In this document: positions 19,952 through 29,962 of the stretch, piece after piece
How the letters are laid out: each line of letters begins with the position of its first letter
How positions within the stretch are numbered: the stretch's first letter is position 1
DNA from: an uncultured Mucispirillum sp.
GTDB lineage: Bacteria; Chrysiogenota; Deferribacteres; Deferribacterales; Mucispirillaceae
DNA: 64,000 nucleotides
Direction of reading: 5' to 3'
Assembly (NCBI GenBank): GCA_944324465.1
Contig: CALUWI010000013.1
Coordinates: forward strand, 1-64,000
Translations under genes and position numbers: made by a program
The notes under the pieces: generated by a model
The model's input: the letters and a program-made list of their open reading frames with translations, nothing else
What the model was told of the DNA's origin: nothing
The model's database searches: none

Positions 19952-20923
19952 TCAATCTTTATATTTCTCAAAAATACCTAAATTTACATCATCTAATACC
20001 CACATAGATGTATTATTATCTATTGGAAGGCACATATGACCTATTAATTCGTTATCTTCAAAATTAAAATAGAATACACCATTTTTATATGTCATATCTT
20101 CTATAGTATTTGTACGGACTTCACCGTCTGCAAAAATCTGTTCGCTGTAGTCTTTAAATAAAAGATTTTCTTTATCAAGCTCATAATATACATGCTGCTT
20201 GTCATTTATATTTGCCCATTTACCCCAGCAGTCTAAACCTTTTTCTGTTTTAACATCTATGCCGTGCTGCTCCTGTACCTTATCATCAGTCAGCTTATCT
20301 GAAATATCTGATATAATTGCAATATCCTGTTCCTCGCATGTATCATATACTGATAAATCAAATACAGGGTCTTCCTGATGATTATAAGTATTAATAAAAG
20401 ATGAATATGCAATACCGCTTGCTAAATCATAAGATTCATTAATTTCAAATTCACCAAGCCGCACATTTATAGTTTTACCATCCTGCACTTTTACTTGAAC
20501 AATATATTTTTTATCATTAATAGTGCCAGAAAGCTCAAACTCGCCGTTTTTATATGCTATCTTGTTTACAATAAAAATAACCATAGGGTCAAAGGGCAGC
20601 GTTTTTACATGAAAAGAAATAACATCTTTTTCCTGAGAAGTATCCATAGATGGAAATAAATGCTGATAACAGTAACCATATAAAGGATTATATTCCAGTT
20701 TATAATACTGCTTATTCCAGAACCCAAGCTGCTCAAGAGCTTTACGGGGATTTTTTTCTGGTGCTACCATTTTTTCAGGTTTATTATTTACTTCATTCTG
20801 ACTTACTGCTGGTTTATTCTCAGCTGCTTTAGTAGATGTATCACCTAAATCTGTTTTACTGCTGTCTTTACTGCAGGCAGAAAGAAGTAAAACAAATATT
20901 AATAATATAACACTTTTTTTCAT
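19952..20923 (-). CDS. Unrecognised lipoprotein
   Basis: I do not recognise this 323-residue protein. It starts with a lysine-led hydrophobic signal ending in the lipobox LSAC (Cys17). A charged, low-complexity linker rich in Lys, Asp, Glu and Asn follows to about residue 60. The rest is a beta-rich globular region with many aromatic residues and several 'KNGxF' strand-turn repeats, such as YKNGEFELSG and YKNGVFYFNFED. The location is the inner or outer membrane, facing the periplasm. It stands alone by spacing. Confidence 0.75.
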   Translation of the reverse strand: MKKSVILLIFVLLLSACSKDSSKTDLGDTSTKAAENKPAVSQNEVNNKPEKMVAPEKNPRKALEQLGFWNKQYYKLEYNPLYGYCYQHLFPSMDTSQEKDVISFHVKTLPFDPMVIFIVNKIAYKNGEFELSGTINDKKYIVQVKVQDGKTINVRLGEFEINESYDLASGIAYSSFINTYNHQEDPVFDLSVYDTCEEQDIAIISDISDKLTDDKVQEQHGIDVKTEKGLDCWGKWANINDKQHVYYELDKENLLFKDYSEQIFADGEVRTNTIEDMTYKNGVFYFNFEDNELIGHMCLPIDNNTSMWVLDDVNLGIFEKYKD

Positions 20924-21287
20924 TATAGCCTCTCAGAGAATAAATATAATATATTTTTTGCATTAACTCAATAAAAATACTATATATTCTATTATAATTA
21001 TTTTACTTTAAATGCTGCAGACTGCTTTATAAGAATAATATATAATAAATAATTTTTTTTAATGCACCACAAATACAATAAAATTTTACATAAAATTACA
21101 GCCTGTTACAGCTTTATACACAGATATATAAACATAACAGTTTTTTTATTATAATGCATATTGATATCTAATAATTCATTTTCCTATAAAATCAATAAGA
21201 ATATAATAAATTTTATGTTTATAATTTAGTTTAGCATTAATACCTTTAATAAAATGCTCTATTTTGTTTTTAATTTGTTTTTATTGA
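20924..21287. other. AT-rich intergenic stretch, nothing recognised
   Basis: This is the bulk of the roughly 500-base gap between two divergent genes. It is extremely AT-rich with many short T and A runs. No ORF with a ribosome-binding site, no tRNA and no clear hairpin-plus-T terminator was found. The right-hand end carries a likely promoter for the next gene. Confidence 0.5.
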
Positions 21288-21316
21288 TTGACTTTTTTTA
21301 AAAAAAAATATATATA
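21288..21316 (+). promoter_or_regulatory. Probable sigma-70 promoter
   Basis: TTGACT (21288-21293), a 17-base spacer and TATATA (21311-21316). It would give a leader of about 100 bases before the ATG at 21423. Confidence 0.45.
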
Positions 21317-21422
21317 AATTCCTAGATTTTATTGTCATATTATATTCATATTGACGATATGCTGTCTTGCTTTCTCATGTAAACACATATATTCATATCT
21401 GCTATTATTAAGGAGTTTTTTT

Positions 21423-22172
21423 ATGGTTCAAAGCAGTAAATATATAGGTCAAGGATATGTAATCGATTATCTTTTGCAGTTTTATCTAAAAGATAAATTT
21501 AAATCTATTGTTTCTCTCAGCAGTCAGGATAATACAAGTAAACTTAACTTTGTTGTAGAAAATGAAAATGGAGCAAAACTTGGTGTTCATGTTACAATAA
21601 ACACAGATGATAGTAAAGCTGCTGCTTTTATTAAACGCAAGCCTGATATGCTTTTATTATCAGATAAAGCACTTTATCTGCACATTAACCTTAGTCTGCA
21701 TGAAAATGAAAAACTAGAAGAAAACCAGCTTATTACTAATATACTTGAAAATGCTTATGTTGTTATTAAAAATTCCTTTAATGATATAGATGATGCTATT
21801 GCATATCAAGTTTCTCCATACGGCATGCAGAAACAGGATTTAAATAAAATAATGACATTTATTTCAGAATACAGGCATAATCTTTTAGAGCAGAGAAATA
21901 AAAATATAGATGAATTAGAAGGCGACCCTTTAGAAGCATCTATTATACGCATAAAAGGCAAACTTATTGTTGTAGAACTGATGAGCGGCTCTACACATGT
22001 AGGTGTTGTAGATTATGATGCAGTTAATAAAGATGCTATAATAGAAGAAATGCGTAATGCTGAAACAAATATGTACGGCAGGCTTGAAAATTATATCAGA
22101 GTACTTGTGAAAATGGAGCCAAATAAAGAGCCTGGCAGACCTGATATGGCTAGAATCATAGCTTTAAGATAA
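21423..22172 (+). CDS. Unrecognised cytosolic protein
   Basis: A 249-residue soluble protein with no signal or membrane segment. I do not recognise the family. The first half (to about residue 115) alternates strands and helices and contains LNFVVENENGAKLGVHVTINTDD. A helical stretch of charged residues spans about 140-180. The end (180-249) includes a short beta unit, RIKGKLIVVELMSGSTHVGVVDYD. The ATG at 21423 is chosen for the AAGGAG placed eight bases upstream; an in-frame ATG at 21351 has none. It has its own promoter-like site and a strong terminator, so it is a one-gene unit. Confidence 0.75.
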   Translation: MVQSSKYIGQGYVIDYLLQFYLKDKFKSIVSLSSQDNTSKLNFVVENENGAKLGVHVTINTDDSKAAAFIKRKPDMLLLSDKALYLHINLSLHENEKLEENQLITNILENAYVVIKNSFNDIDDAIAYQVSPYGMQKQDLNKIMTFISEYRHNLLEQRNKNIDELEGDPLEASIIRIKGKLIVVELMSGSTHVGVVDYDAVNKDAIIEEMRNAETNMYGRLENYIRVLVKMEPNKEPGRPDMARIIALR

Positions 22173-22197
22173 ACTTTTTTATTTTATAAAATATCAT

Positions 22198-22232
22198 AGC
22201 CCTGTATCACTTATTTATACAGGGCTTTTTTA
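22198..22232 (+). terminator. Intrinsic terminator
   Basis: Perfect 10-bp stem AGCCCTGTAT/ATACAGGGCT (22198-22207 with 22217-22226) followed by six T residues, after the gene ending at 22172. Confidence 0.92.
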
Positions 22233-22254
22233 TTATCCTTATTTATTATATTTC

Positions 22255-22575
22255 CTATGCAGCTTTAATATGCAGCTGACCATTATTATCTTCAATATTT
22301 ACTAAAATATTATATTTAGAAAAATATATTTTCCACCTTTTTAAAGGTGCAGAACCAACCCCGTAATATTCTTCATAATGAATACGAGCCATATTTGATA
22401 TTGCATTAAAATTGCCGTCTTCTTCATAGCATTTTCTTGCAAGCTCCTCAAAATATATTTTTTGAAATTCGCTGTTTTGGGGAACAGCCATTGTATTGTA
22501 AGTTGATTTTGTTTCAATACTGTCATTTACAGGGCTTGCAGGCTGCACTGTTATATAAGGTATAAATAAATCCAT
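22255..22575 (-). CDS. Small unrecognised protein
   Basis: A 106-residue protein without signal or membrane segments. The first third is Pro/Ser/Thr-rich and looks disordered. The middle (about 40-75) is helical, with FEELARKCYEE and SNMARIHYEEYYG, and the end is a short strand pair. I cannot assign a family. The ATG at 22575 is preceded by GGAGG at five bases, which overlaps an earlier in-frame ATG at 22587. Confidence 0.65.
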   Translation of the reverse strand: MDLFIPYITVQPASPVNDSIETKSTYNTMAVPQNSEFQKIYFEELARKCYEEDGNFNAISNMARIHYEEYYGVGSAPLKRWKIYFSKYNILVNIEDNNGQLHIKAA

Positions 22576-22675
22576 AAAAGCCTCCATGCTTAAATGTTTA
22601 CTGCGTCCATGCAGATATAATAAATATATTACTATATCTATTATCGGCTTTTATGATTATTTACTTAATACTTTT

Positions 22676-23518
22676 TTACTTCATTTGGCAGGGATAATTT
22701 TCATCTCTGCCTGTACCTGCACCATACAGAGTAATAGTAACAGGTGTATGACCTTTTGTAGAAAATGGGTCTGCATATATTTTAAAAGAATGGGTTGTTT
22801 CCCCTCTACATTCAAACTGTCCCACTTTTCCTAAAAACTGTGCAAATCCAGTGCATGTATTATCACCAGCAAAACAGGCATAAGAATAATAAAACCCATT
22901 TAATGCACCATTTGTGCTGTATGAAAAGCCTTCCGGTATTTCTTTATCTGCTTTTAAGGTAAAATAAAATGTTTCACCAGGATATGTAAAACGGTGGCTT
23001 GCTTTATCTGTGCTTAATGTAACATTATCAAGCTGATACTTAGAGCAGTTATCTGCAAATGCATCAGAATGACCAGCAACAGTTATAATTACTGGTGCAC
23101 TTTTATCTGCCTGTAATTTCAGATATGTAAAATCTGTACCGCTGCAGTACGGCTTATATGTAAATGTTGTAGAACATGTACTGTATGGCAGACTTGTATG
23201 ACATGATGTAGTTGTTAAGAAGTCTTTTTTCTGCATACTTGTTACTTCAAAAAAGGAAGCATTTTTCACTGCAACAGGCTGCAGCACAGCCTCAACAAGT
23301 GCGGAAACATTTGGTGAAAGCTCTATTAATGAATTAGTATCATCTGAAAAACTGTTGCTTTTCACTACTATACTTGTAGCTGGCTTTTCCACATAATCAC
23401 CTGATAAAATTGGTGCAGTATATATGCCAGAGCTGTTTGATGATGAACTGTTGTCTGAAACAATATCGCCACCGCAGGCTGTAATAAATAGTGCAAATAA
23501 CCATATAAATTTTTTCAT
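22676..23518 (-). CDS. Unrecognised lipoprotein, Ser-rich N-terminus
   Basis: A 280-residue protein with a signal peptide ending in lipobox ITAC (Cys15). A serine- and asparagine-rich tether follows at about 18-32, then a beta-rich, cysteine-containing domain. At least eight cysteines after the lipid cysteine, several in pairs (for example TTSCHTSLPYSTCSTTF and CFAGDNTC), suggest disulfide bonds and a periplasmic or surface location. No known domain was recognised. It is divergent from msrAB with a 127-bp gap. Confidence 0.75.
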   Translation of the reverse strand: MKKFIWLFALFITACGGDIVSDNSSSSNSSGIYTAPILSGDYVEKPATSIVVKSNSFSDDTNSLIELSPNVSALVEAVLQPVAVKNASFFEVTSMQKKDFLTTTSCHTSLPYSTCSTTFTYKPYCSGTDFTYLKLQADKSAPVIITVAGHSDAFADNCSKYQLDNVTLSTDKASHRFTYPGETFYFTLKADKEIPEGFSYSTNGALNGFYYSYACFAGDNTCTGFAQFLGKVGQFECRGETTHSFKIYADPFSTKGHTPVTITLYGAGTGRDENYPCQMK

Positions 23519-23645
23519 ATTCCACCCAAATAAAAACAGTAATTATTACTATTATTATGTATAAATTATGTAGATATTTTTTTAAAAAGTTTTCAAATAT
23601 TTTATTGCAGTATATAAGAATATTATAAAATTACAAGGAGATTTT

Positions 23646-24764
23646 ATGAAAAAATTTGCAGTACTATTTTTAGCTGTCCTTGCAGCTGTAACAATTTTAT
23701 TATACAAAAACGGGATGGCGGTAGCAGTGGATACAAAAAATATGCCTTCTAATATAGAAAGTTTAAAAGCAGATATGAAAAATGGTTATAAAGATATTTA
23801 TTTAGCTGGCGGATGCTTCTGGGGTGTGGAAAAATATTTTGCCTCAATAAAAGGCGTTATATCAACAGATGTTGGATATGCTAACGGATATACAGAAAAT
23901 CCAACTTATGAAGATGTAGTATATAGAAATACAAACCATGCAGAAACAGTGCATATTGTTTACGACCCAAAAGTAGTAAGCCTGCCATTTATACTGGATA
24001 TGTATTATAAAGTTATAGACCCATTATCAGTAAATAAACAGGGCAATGACAGAGGCACACAGTATAGAACAGGTATATATTATATTGATGAAGCAGATAA
24101 ACCAGCAGCAGAAAAATCTCTGCAAAAATTAGCTGCTCAGTATAAAGGCAAAAAAATTGCCATAGAGCTTATGCCGATTGTAAACTACTATAAAGCAGAA
24201 GAATATCATCAGAAATATTTAGATAAAAACCCTTTTGGCTACTGCCATATAGGTAAAGATAAATTTGAAGATGCTGCAAAAGCAGTAGATACAAGCATAA
24301 ATGCAGCTGGAAATAACAAAAAAGAATACAAAGCTCCAAGTAAAGCAGAATTAAAAAATACTTTAACAGATATGCAGTATAATGTTACACAAAATAACGG
24401 CACAGAGCCTCCATTTAGAAACGAATACTGGAATAACAAGCAAAAAGGTATTTATGTTGATATAACAACAGGCGAGCCTTTATTCTCATCAAAAGATAAA
24501 TTTGATTCTGGAAGCGGCTGGCCCAGCTTTACAAAACCAATAAATGGCACTGATTTAAAAGAAAACAGAGATACAAGCCATGGTATGATTAGAACAGAAG
24601 TAAGAAGTAAAGCAGGTGATGCTCATTTAGGTCATGTATTTAATGACGGACCAAAAGATAAAGGCGGTATGCGTTACTGCATTAACAGTGCTTCCTTAAA
24701 ATTTATACCAAAAGAAGAAATGGAAGCCCAAGGATACGGGCATTTGATACATTTAGTAGATTAG
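23646..24764 (+). CDS. msrAB: Fused peptide methionine sulfoxide reductase MsrA-MsrB
   Basis: Repairs both S- and R-methionine sulfoxide. A hydrophobic N-terminal segment (about 4-20) should export or anchor the 372-residue protein to the periplasm. MsrA spans about 50-210, with catalytic Cys57 in GGCFWGVE. MsrB spans about 230-370, with [12 protein letters not shown] and the catalytic [11 protein letters not shown]. The zinc-binding CxxC pairs of many MsrB proteins are replaced ([11 protein letters not shown]), as in zinc-free forms. Domain order A then B is as in PilB-type fusions. AAGGAG precedes the ATG. Confidence 0.96.
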   Translation: MKKFAVLFLAVLAAVTILLYKNGMAVAVDTKNMPSNIESLKADMKNGYKDIYLAGGCFWGVEKYFASIKGVISTDVGYANGYTENPTYEDVVYRNTNHAETVHIVYDPKVVSLPFILDMYYKVIDPLSVNKQGNDRGTQYRTGIYYIDEADKPAAEKSLQKLAAQYKGKKIAIELMPIVNYYKAEEYHQKYLDKNPFGYCHIGKDKFEDAAKAVDTSINAAGNNKKEYKAPSKAELKNTLTDMQYNVTQNNGTEPPFRNEYWNNKQKGIYVDITTGEPLFSSKDKFDSGSGWPSFTKPINGTDLKENRDTSHGMIRTEVRSKAGDAHLGHVFNDGPKDKGGMRYCINSASLKFIPKEEMEAQGYGHLIHLVD

Positions 24765-24793
24765 TAATATATTTCTCATACCTCTTCTCAACG

Positions 24794-24836
24794 CCCTTCC
24801 CTTACAAGCCCATTAATAAGGGAAGGGTTATTTTTT
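24794..24836 (+). terminator. Intrinsic terminator of msrAB
   Basis: An 11-bp perfect stem (24794-24804 with 24817-24827) followed by TTA and seven T residues. Confidence 0.88.
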
Positions 24837-25011
24837 TACCATTCATTATCCTTATAGACAAATAAATTTCAGAATATTTTAATTAAGAAAATGCTTTTAG
24901 TATTTTATATTGCTTAATACAGCCGTAAAAACTACACAAAATTAATATCTGTAATTACAAATAAATATTCAGCTACTTAAATTTCAGGCAGATTTTATAT
25001 TCATTTTACAT

Positions 25012-25040
25012 AAAAACCCCTGACTTATACAAATCAGGGG
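25012..25040 (-). terminator. Intrinsic terminator of the first chemoreceptor gene
   Basis: Stem CCCCTGA/TCAGGGG (25018-25024 with 25034-25040) followed by a T run on the minus strand, past the stop of the gene ending at 25070. Confidence 0.8.
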
Positions 25041-25069
25041 TGCTATATCATATTTAAATGATACTTTTA

Positions 25070-27070
25070 CTAATCAACTTTAAACTGACTTAAAATATGC
25101 TCTAAGTTAGTAGTTTTAACCTGCAGATGGTCTATTGTTTTTGTAACTTCGCCAATAGCCACATTCGATTGAGAAATACCTGCACTAATACTGCCTGTAT
25201 TATTTGTGACATCCTGAATAGAGTTATTTTGTTCTTCCACCATATGAGTAATATTTACAATATCATTATTAGCTTCAGAAATACCGTCTACCACATGCTT
25301 AAAGTCTTCTAATGTTTTATCTACTTTATTAGAGCCATCATCAATAGATTTAGAAGTAGTATTCATATTTTTTGCAGCACTGTCGCTTTCCTGCTGGAAT
25401 GACTGTATAATTGTAGATATTTCATGAGTAGCAGAAGATGTTCTTTCAGCAAGTTTTCTAACTTCATCTGCAACTACAGCAAAGCCTCTGCCAGCTTCTC
25501 CAGCTCTGGCTGCTTCAATTGCTGCATTTAATGCTAAAAGGTTAGTCTGGTCTGCTATATCATTAATAACAGTTAATATTCTTCCAATATCTTCAGAGCT
25601 TTCAGAAAGAGTGCTGATAGTTTGTGCAAGTTTACTTGTATTTTCGCTTATTACTTTCATTTCGTTTTTAATGCTTACAAGGGATACTGCACCAGCCTGA
25701 GTTAAGCTTGTAGTATTCTGCAGTTTTTCAGAACTTTGTGAAAGGCTGCTAGATACACTTTCAGATAAGCCTGATAAGTTAATCATATTATGAGAAATAT
25801 CTGTAATCTGTTCAGTTTGTGATTGGAATGTAGACTGCAGTTCTTCTGCAACAGAAGCAAGCTCATTACTGGCAGATGTAACTTCATGAGAAACACCCTG
25901 CACTTCTTTCATTACATTTCGTACGCTTTTTATAAATGAATTAATATAGCCTGCTAATATGCCGAACTCATCTTTTGTAGTAACATTAACTGTTTTTGTT
26001 AAGTCACCATCCCCTTCAGTTAAGTTTTTAATAAGTTCTATAAACCTGTTAAGCGGCCTTATAATATCCACTATCATAAATAATACAATAGATAACGCTA
26101 CAAGTGAGCCTACAGCCATAGATATAAAGATTAAAATAAATGTTCTTTGTGCAATAGATACAATCTCATTACTGCTGTCTTTTATTAAAACAGAAGCCAT
26201 TGTATTTACACCATTTATATAGTTGCGGACATTTGTTTCTGCATTTTTCTGAGTTTCTGTAATTGTAGAGCCTTTATCTAACCCTCTGAATATTTTAGTA
26301 GCAAGTTTAAGTATACTGTCTGTTTCATCTAAAGCAATTTTTGCAAGTCTTTTTGTTTCTGCTACTTTTGTCTGGTTATACAGTCTTTCAACAGTATCTT
26401 TAATAGTTTTTATTTTATTGACAGTTTGCTTTCTTGCTGCAGCATCTGCACTGTATATTCCTTTATTTACTTCATATACAGCATCTTTCATACCGTCAAT
26501 TACTGCCACCATTTCCTGTACCCGTGGTATCCGTCTTTCTACTTCCGGGTCTTCTGCTGTTAAGATATTATTATATATAGAATTTAAAAAATCAGTTGCT
26601 GCATTTAAAAATACAGTTATTCTTTTATTGATTTCTGCCTGATTTTTTAATATAACCTGCTGGTGCTGTAAAAGTGCTATTGAAGAATCACCATAGGAAT
26701 TAAGTTCGTTTTCAAAATCTGGAATAGATACAGCAATCATTTCCGCTCTGCTGTCGTTATCTACTGAAGCTTTAAGTGTATTAAAATATCTATGAATTGC
26801 ATTTAACTGTTCTTGGAAATTTGCAATATTTTTGTCATTTGGTTCTTTCAAATATGTTTGATAATCATTTGTGCTTACAATAAAATCATTATTAATAGTA
26901 ATAGCACTTTCTACAATTGATGAATAATATGTAGCACTGACTTTTGCAGCATTCTGCACGGTATAAATACCAAGCAGTGATACAAAAGCTAAAAATGATG
27001 TAGCAACAATCAATGCAACAGCATTAATTATAACCTTTGTTCTTAATCTTAAATTAGATAACCTACGCAT
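25070..27070 (-). CDS. Methyl-accepting chemotaxis protein
   Basis: Inner-membrane chemoreceptor of 666 residues that signals through CheW and CheA. The first membrane helix is at about residues 12-36. A largely helical periplasmic sensor of about 270 residues follows, without a domain I recognise, then a second helix at about 305-330. A HAMP domain ([22 protein letters not shown]) and the methyl-accepting domain complete it. The hairpin tip [21 protein letters not shown] and [11 protein letters not shown] are canonical. The start at 27070 has GGGGGTG upstream; the in-frame codon 11 residues earlier has none. The ligand is unknown. Confidence 0.95.
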   Translation of the reverse strand: MRRLSNLRLRTKVIINAVALIVATSFLAFVSLLGIYTVQNAAKVSATYYSSIVESAITINNDFIVSTNDYQTYLKEPNDKNIANFQEQLNAIHRYFNTLKASVDNDSRAEMIAVSIPDFENELNSYGDSSIALLQHQQVILKNQAEINKRITVFLNAATDFLNSIYNNILTAEDPEVERRIPRVQEMVAVIDGMKDAVYEVNKGIYSADAAARKQTVNKIKTIKDTVERLYNQTKVAETKRLAKIALDETDSILKLATKIFRGLDKGSTITETQKNAETNVRNYINGVNTMASVLIKDSSNEIVSIAQRTFILIFISMAVGSLVALSIVLFMIVDIIRPLNRFIELIKNLTEGDGDLTKTVNVTTKDEFGILAGYINSFIKSVRNVMKEVQGVSHEVTSASNELASVAEELQSTFQSQTEQITDISHNMINLSGLSESVSSSLSQSSEKLQNTTSLTQAGAVSLVSIKNEMKVISENTSKLAQTISTLSESSEDIGRILTVINDIADQTNLLALNAAIEAARAGEAGRGFAVVADEVRKLAERTSSATHEISTIIQSFQQESDSAAKNMNTTSKSIDDGSNKVDKTLEDFKHVVDGISEANNDIVNITHMVEEQNNSIQDVTNNTGSISAGISQSNVAIGEVTKTIDHLQVKTTNLEHILSQFKVD

Positions 27071-27151
27071 AAACACCCCCGCCCTTTTTGTAAGTATTAT
27101 CATACAACTTTAAGAAATAATTTTAAATAAGGTTAAAATATAAAAATAAAG

Positions 27152-27562
27152 CTAGAATTCTATTTTTAAATCTCTTTCAAAATCAGATAATTCTCCATGC
27201 TCTATTTCAATATAAAAAACTTTTACATTTTCTTCTTTTTCATTTTTATTTTTATAAAATTTTTCCATAATGTCTGAGTTTTCAAGAATATGAGTGATAA
27301 ATGCTCTATCCTGCTCAAAAACTGCCTTTCCTTTTATTCTTATCCATCTGCTTAAAGTTACTGTACATAATTCTACATTATTATCTTTTATAAGTTCTTG
27401 ATAAACCAGTTTACTTTCAGTAACTGCAAACCATAATGTTTCTTTAAAAATGCCAAGAGTTATCATAGGTCTTATTTTAGGCAGACCATCTAATCCTACA
27501 TTTGCAAGCATAAGTATAGGATTATGCTCAATAAACTCTCTTACTTCTTTATTCATCATCAC
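27152..27562 (-). CDS. Pyridoxamine 5'-phosphate oxidase-like FMN-binding protein
   Basis: A 136-residue split-barrel protein of the PNPOx-like family. Typical features are LMLANVGLDGLPKIRPMI near the N-terminus, LWFAVTESKLVYQELIKDNNVELC and WIRIKGKAVF. Members bind FMN, F420 or haem; the exact cofactor and substrate are not fixed here. It lies between two chemoreceptor genes, each with its own terminator, so it is probably transcribed alone. Confidence 0.85.
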   Translation of the reverse strand: MMMNKEVREFIEHNPILMLANVGLDGLPKIRPMITLGIFKETLWFAVTESKLVYQELIKDNNVELCTVTLSRWIRIKGKAVFEQDRAFITHILENSDIMEKFYKNKNEKEENVKVFYIEIEHGELSDFERDLKIEF

Positions 27563-27681
27563 TGCACCTTGTTATTAATAAGTTATCAAATTTTACTAAT
27601 ACAATAATTTTACTGTACACAAGTTTTATTATACATTATTATAATTTTTTTTGCTACATAAAAATGATATAGTTAACTTAT

Positions 27682-27714
27682 AAAATTAAGCCCCATTATT
27701 TTTTATAATGGGGC
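27682..27714 (-). terminator. Intrinsic terminator of the second chemoreceptor gene
   Basis: A 10-bp stem GCCCCATTAT/ATAATGGGGC (27690-27699 with 27705-27714) followed by TTAATTTT on the minus strand. Confidence 0.8.
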
Positions 27715-27729
27715 AATATATTTTAATAA

Positions 27730-29775
27730 CTATTTATTGAGTTTAAATACAGACAATGCATTTCGTAATTCAGTAACATGGTTTTCTATTTCATCAGCAT
27801 AGGAATGCATACTTGTCATCTGCTGGCCTATTTCTGAAATAGCACCATTAATTTCACCAAGTCCTTCTATCATATCTTTTGATTTGCCGTCAATATTATG
27901 GGAGCTTTCCATAGAAGATTCTGCAACTTTTGCCACATCCTGCATACTGGCAGCCATTTCTACAGCACTTTTACGAACAACATCTGCAGTTTCTACCATT
28001 TTATATATTTCTTCTGAATTGGCAGTAATGGTTTTGCTTGCATTAATAATACCCTGCAGAACTGTATTAATAATATTATTAATTTCTCCAAGTGATGACT
28101 GAGTTTTTTCTGCCAGTTTTCTGACCTCATCTGCAACTACCGCAAACCCTCTGCCATGCTCTCCAGCTCTTGCTGCTTCAATTGCTGCATTTAATGCTAA
28201 AAGGTTAGTCTGGTCTGCGATTTCATCTATAACAGTTAATACAGTCTTAATATCTTCAGCTTCACGAACAAGTTCATTAATATTACCAGCTATTTCGCTT
28301 TCTGCTTTACTTTCTTTTTCAACTTCCTGACTTAATGTATTAATCAGCTGCTGCATAGTAGTAAGTTCGTTCTGAGTTTCTACCATTAAATCCATTGTTC
28401 TTTTTGATTCTTCAATATTTTCTTCAGAAATTTTACCAATATCCATACCTATATCAATATTGCTGTGAGCTAACTGCTCACTGTTTGCAAGTGTATTTGT
28501 AACAGCTGTTGACGCACTGACTAATTTTGCAGCAATATTCATATTTGCTTCACTCTGGCTTTGCAGAGCTATAAGAATATTTTTAATAGATGCAATAAAG
28601 TTATTAATAGATGATGCAATATGACCAATCTCATCTTTTGAAGCAAGAGATAATTCTTCTGATAAGTTTTTATTATCAGATACATCTGCTAAATACTGTT
28701 TAATTCTGTTGATTCTGATAATTAAATCAGATGCAATTATAACTGCAAGTATAATATTAAAAATCATACCAAAAGCAAAAAATGCAGTTATATATATAAG
28801 TTTTATTTTTGCAGCATGAATATTAGCTACTAAAATATCATTTACAAGCTCTGCAATAATTTCTTCAATAATCTGCAGGTTATCTATATGGTATGTAATA
28901 TCTTCAAACCACTGGTCACCTGTTGTAGTAAAATTACATTCAATAGCATTATGTATAATATCCTGCCTGTAACCTTCTATTATAGGCACAGTTTCTTCCA
29001 TTGTTAAGTTATAGTTTTCTAAAATGTCTTTTGCTTTCTGGTTATCTTTTGGCAGCTGACCAAAAAAGGATGATAAATATACATCCTGTTTAGCAATAAC
29101 AGATAAAAATGACCTGTATGTTTCTTCATTAAATGTTTTAGAGCGTAAAAGAACATTACCATTTGCCCTTTCAAGACCTGTATTTTCTTTTGCATACATA
29201 AAGTTAGTATAGCCGCCTAAAATTTTTGTAATATTATTGTCTGGGCTTACATTTGATGCGATTAAAACAGAATCTATTAATGTGGAAATTGTTTTTGTAT
29301 AATATGCAATAACTTCCTTATTAGTAACCTGGAAATTATCTGCTTTTTGTCTAAATGAAATTAAACCTTTTAAAAGTTCTTCTGCCTTTTTTATCTGGTC
29401 AACATAAGCAGGGTCATATTTTTGTACATTTGTAGCATTTATAAAGCTGAAAAAGCTGTTTATAGCATCATCAGAATTAAGTCTTTGGTTATCAATTGCT
29501 TCTTTTGAGGTTGGCGACCTGTCTGTCATATAGCCTGCAGTTAGTCCCCTTTCTATCTGCAGCTGGTGTGAAACTTTTGAAACTTCAACAGAAATCTGAA
29601 TCATACCAGTTAATTCTGTATTTGCATGCATGTAGTTGTATGTATCATAAAAAGTGAAAGAGAAGAAAGAAATGATACCAAGTGCTGGAAAAAACACTAA
29701 TAAGATAATTTTAACTTTTATACTTATATTACGAATTATAAAGAACCAGCCAAATATTTTTTTTAACAGCTTCAT
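27730..29775 (-). CDS. Methyl-accepting chemotaxis protein with NIT sensor domain
   Basis: Chemoreceptor of 681 residues. The first membrane helix is at about 12-35. The periplasmic region of about 285 residues reads as a NIT domain, with the hallmark [15 protein letters not shown] near residue 65 and a later [14 protein letters not shown] repeat. A second membrane helix, HAMP and a signalling domain with [22 protein letters not shown] follow. NIT domains are associated with nitrate and nitrite sensing, so taxis toward these electron acceptors is the inference. AGGAGG stands seven bases before the ATG at 29775, which decides the start over a codon 11 residues upstream. Confidence 0.93.
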   Translation of the reverse strand: MKLLKKIFGWFFIIRNISIKVKIILLVFFPALGIISFFSFTFYDTYNYMHANTELTGMIQISVEVSKVSHQLQIERGLTAGYMTDRSPTSKEAIDNQRLNSDDAINSFFSFINATNVQKYDPAYVDQIKKAEELLKGLISFRQKADNFQVTNKEVIAYYTKTISTLIDSVLIASNVSPDNNITKILGGYTNFMYAKENTGLERANGNVLLRSKTFNEETYRSFLSVIAKQDVYLSSFFGQLPKDNQKAKDILENYNLTMEETVPIIEGYRQDIIHNAIECNFTTTGDQWFEDITYHIDNLQIIEEIIAELVNDILVANIHAAKIKLIYITAFFAFGMIFNIILAVIIASDLIIRINRIKQYLADVSDNKNLSEELSLASKDEIGHIASSINNFIASIKNILIALQSQSEANMNIAAKLVSASTAVTNTLANSEQLAHSNIDIGMDIGKISEENIEESKRTMDLMVETQNELTTMQQLINTLSQEVEKESKAESEIAGNINELVREAEDIKTVLTVIDEIADQTNLLALNAAIEAARAGEHGRGFAVVADEVRKLAEKTQSSLGEINNIINTVLQGIINASKTITANSEEIYKMVETADVVRKSAVEMAASMQDVAKVAESSMESSHNIDGKSKDMIEGLGEINGAISEIGQQMTSMHSYADEIENHVTELRNALSVFKLNK

Positions 29776-29904
29776 ACTGCGGCCTCCTAGACATTCTTTA
29801 CAAAGCATTATAACATAATATGATATTTTGTCTACTAAATTTTTTATTTTTAAAAAATTGTTCTATGATATTTACACTCGTAACATATTGATAATATTGC
29901 ATAT

Positions 29905-29940
29905 AATAAAAAACCCTTAAAACATTCATTTTAAGGGTTT
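29905..29940 (-). terminator. Intrinsic terminator of the gatCAB operon
   Basis: An 11-bp stem AACCCTTAAAA/TTTTAAGGGTT (29912-29922 with 29929-29939) followed by six T residues on the minus strand, after gatB. Confidence 0.88.
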
Positions 29941-29962
29941 ACAATTTTTACATGATATACAA

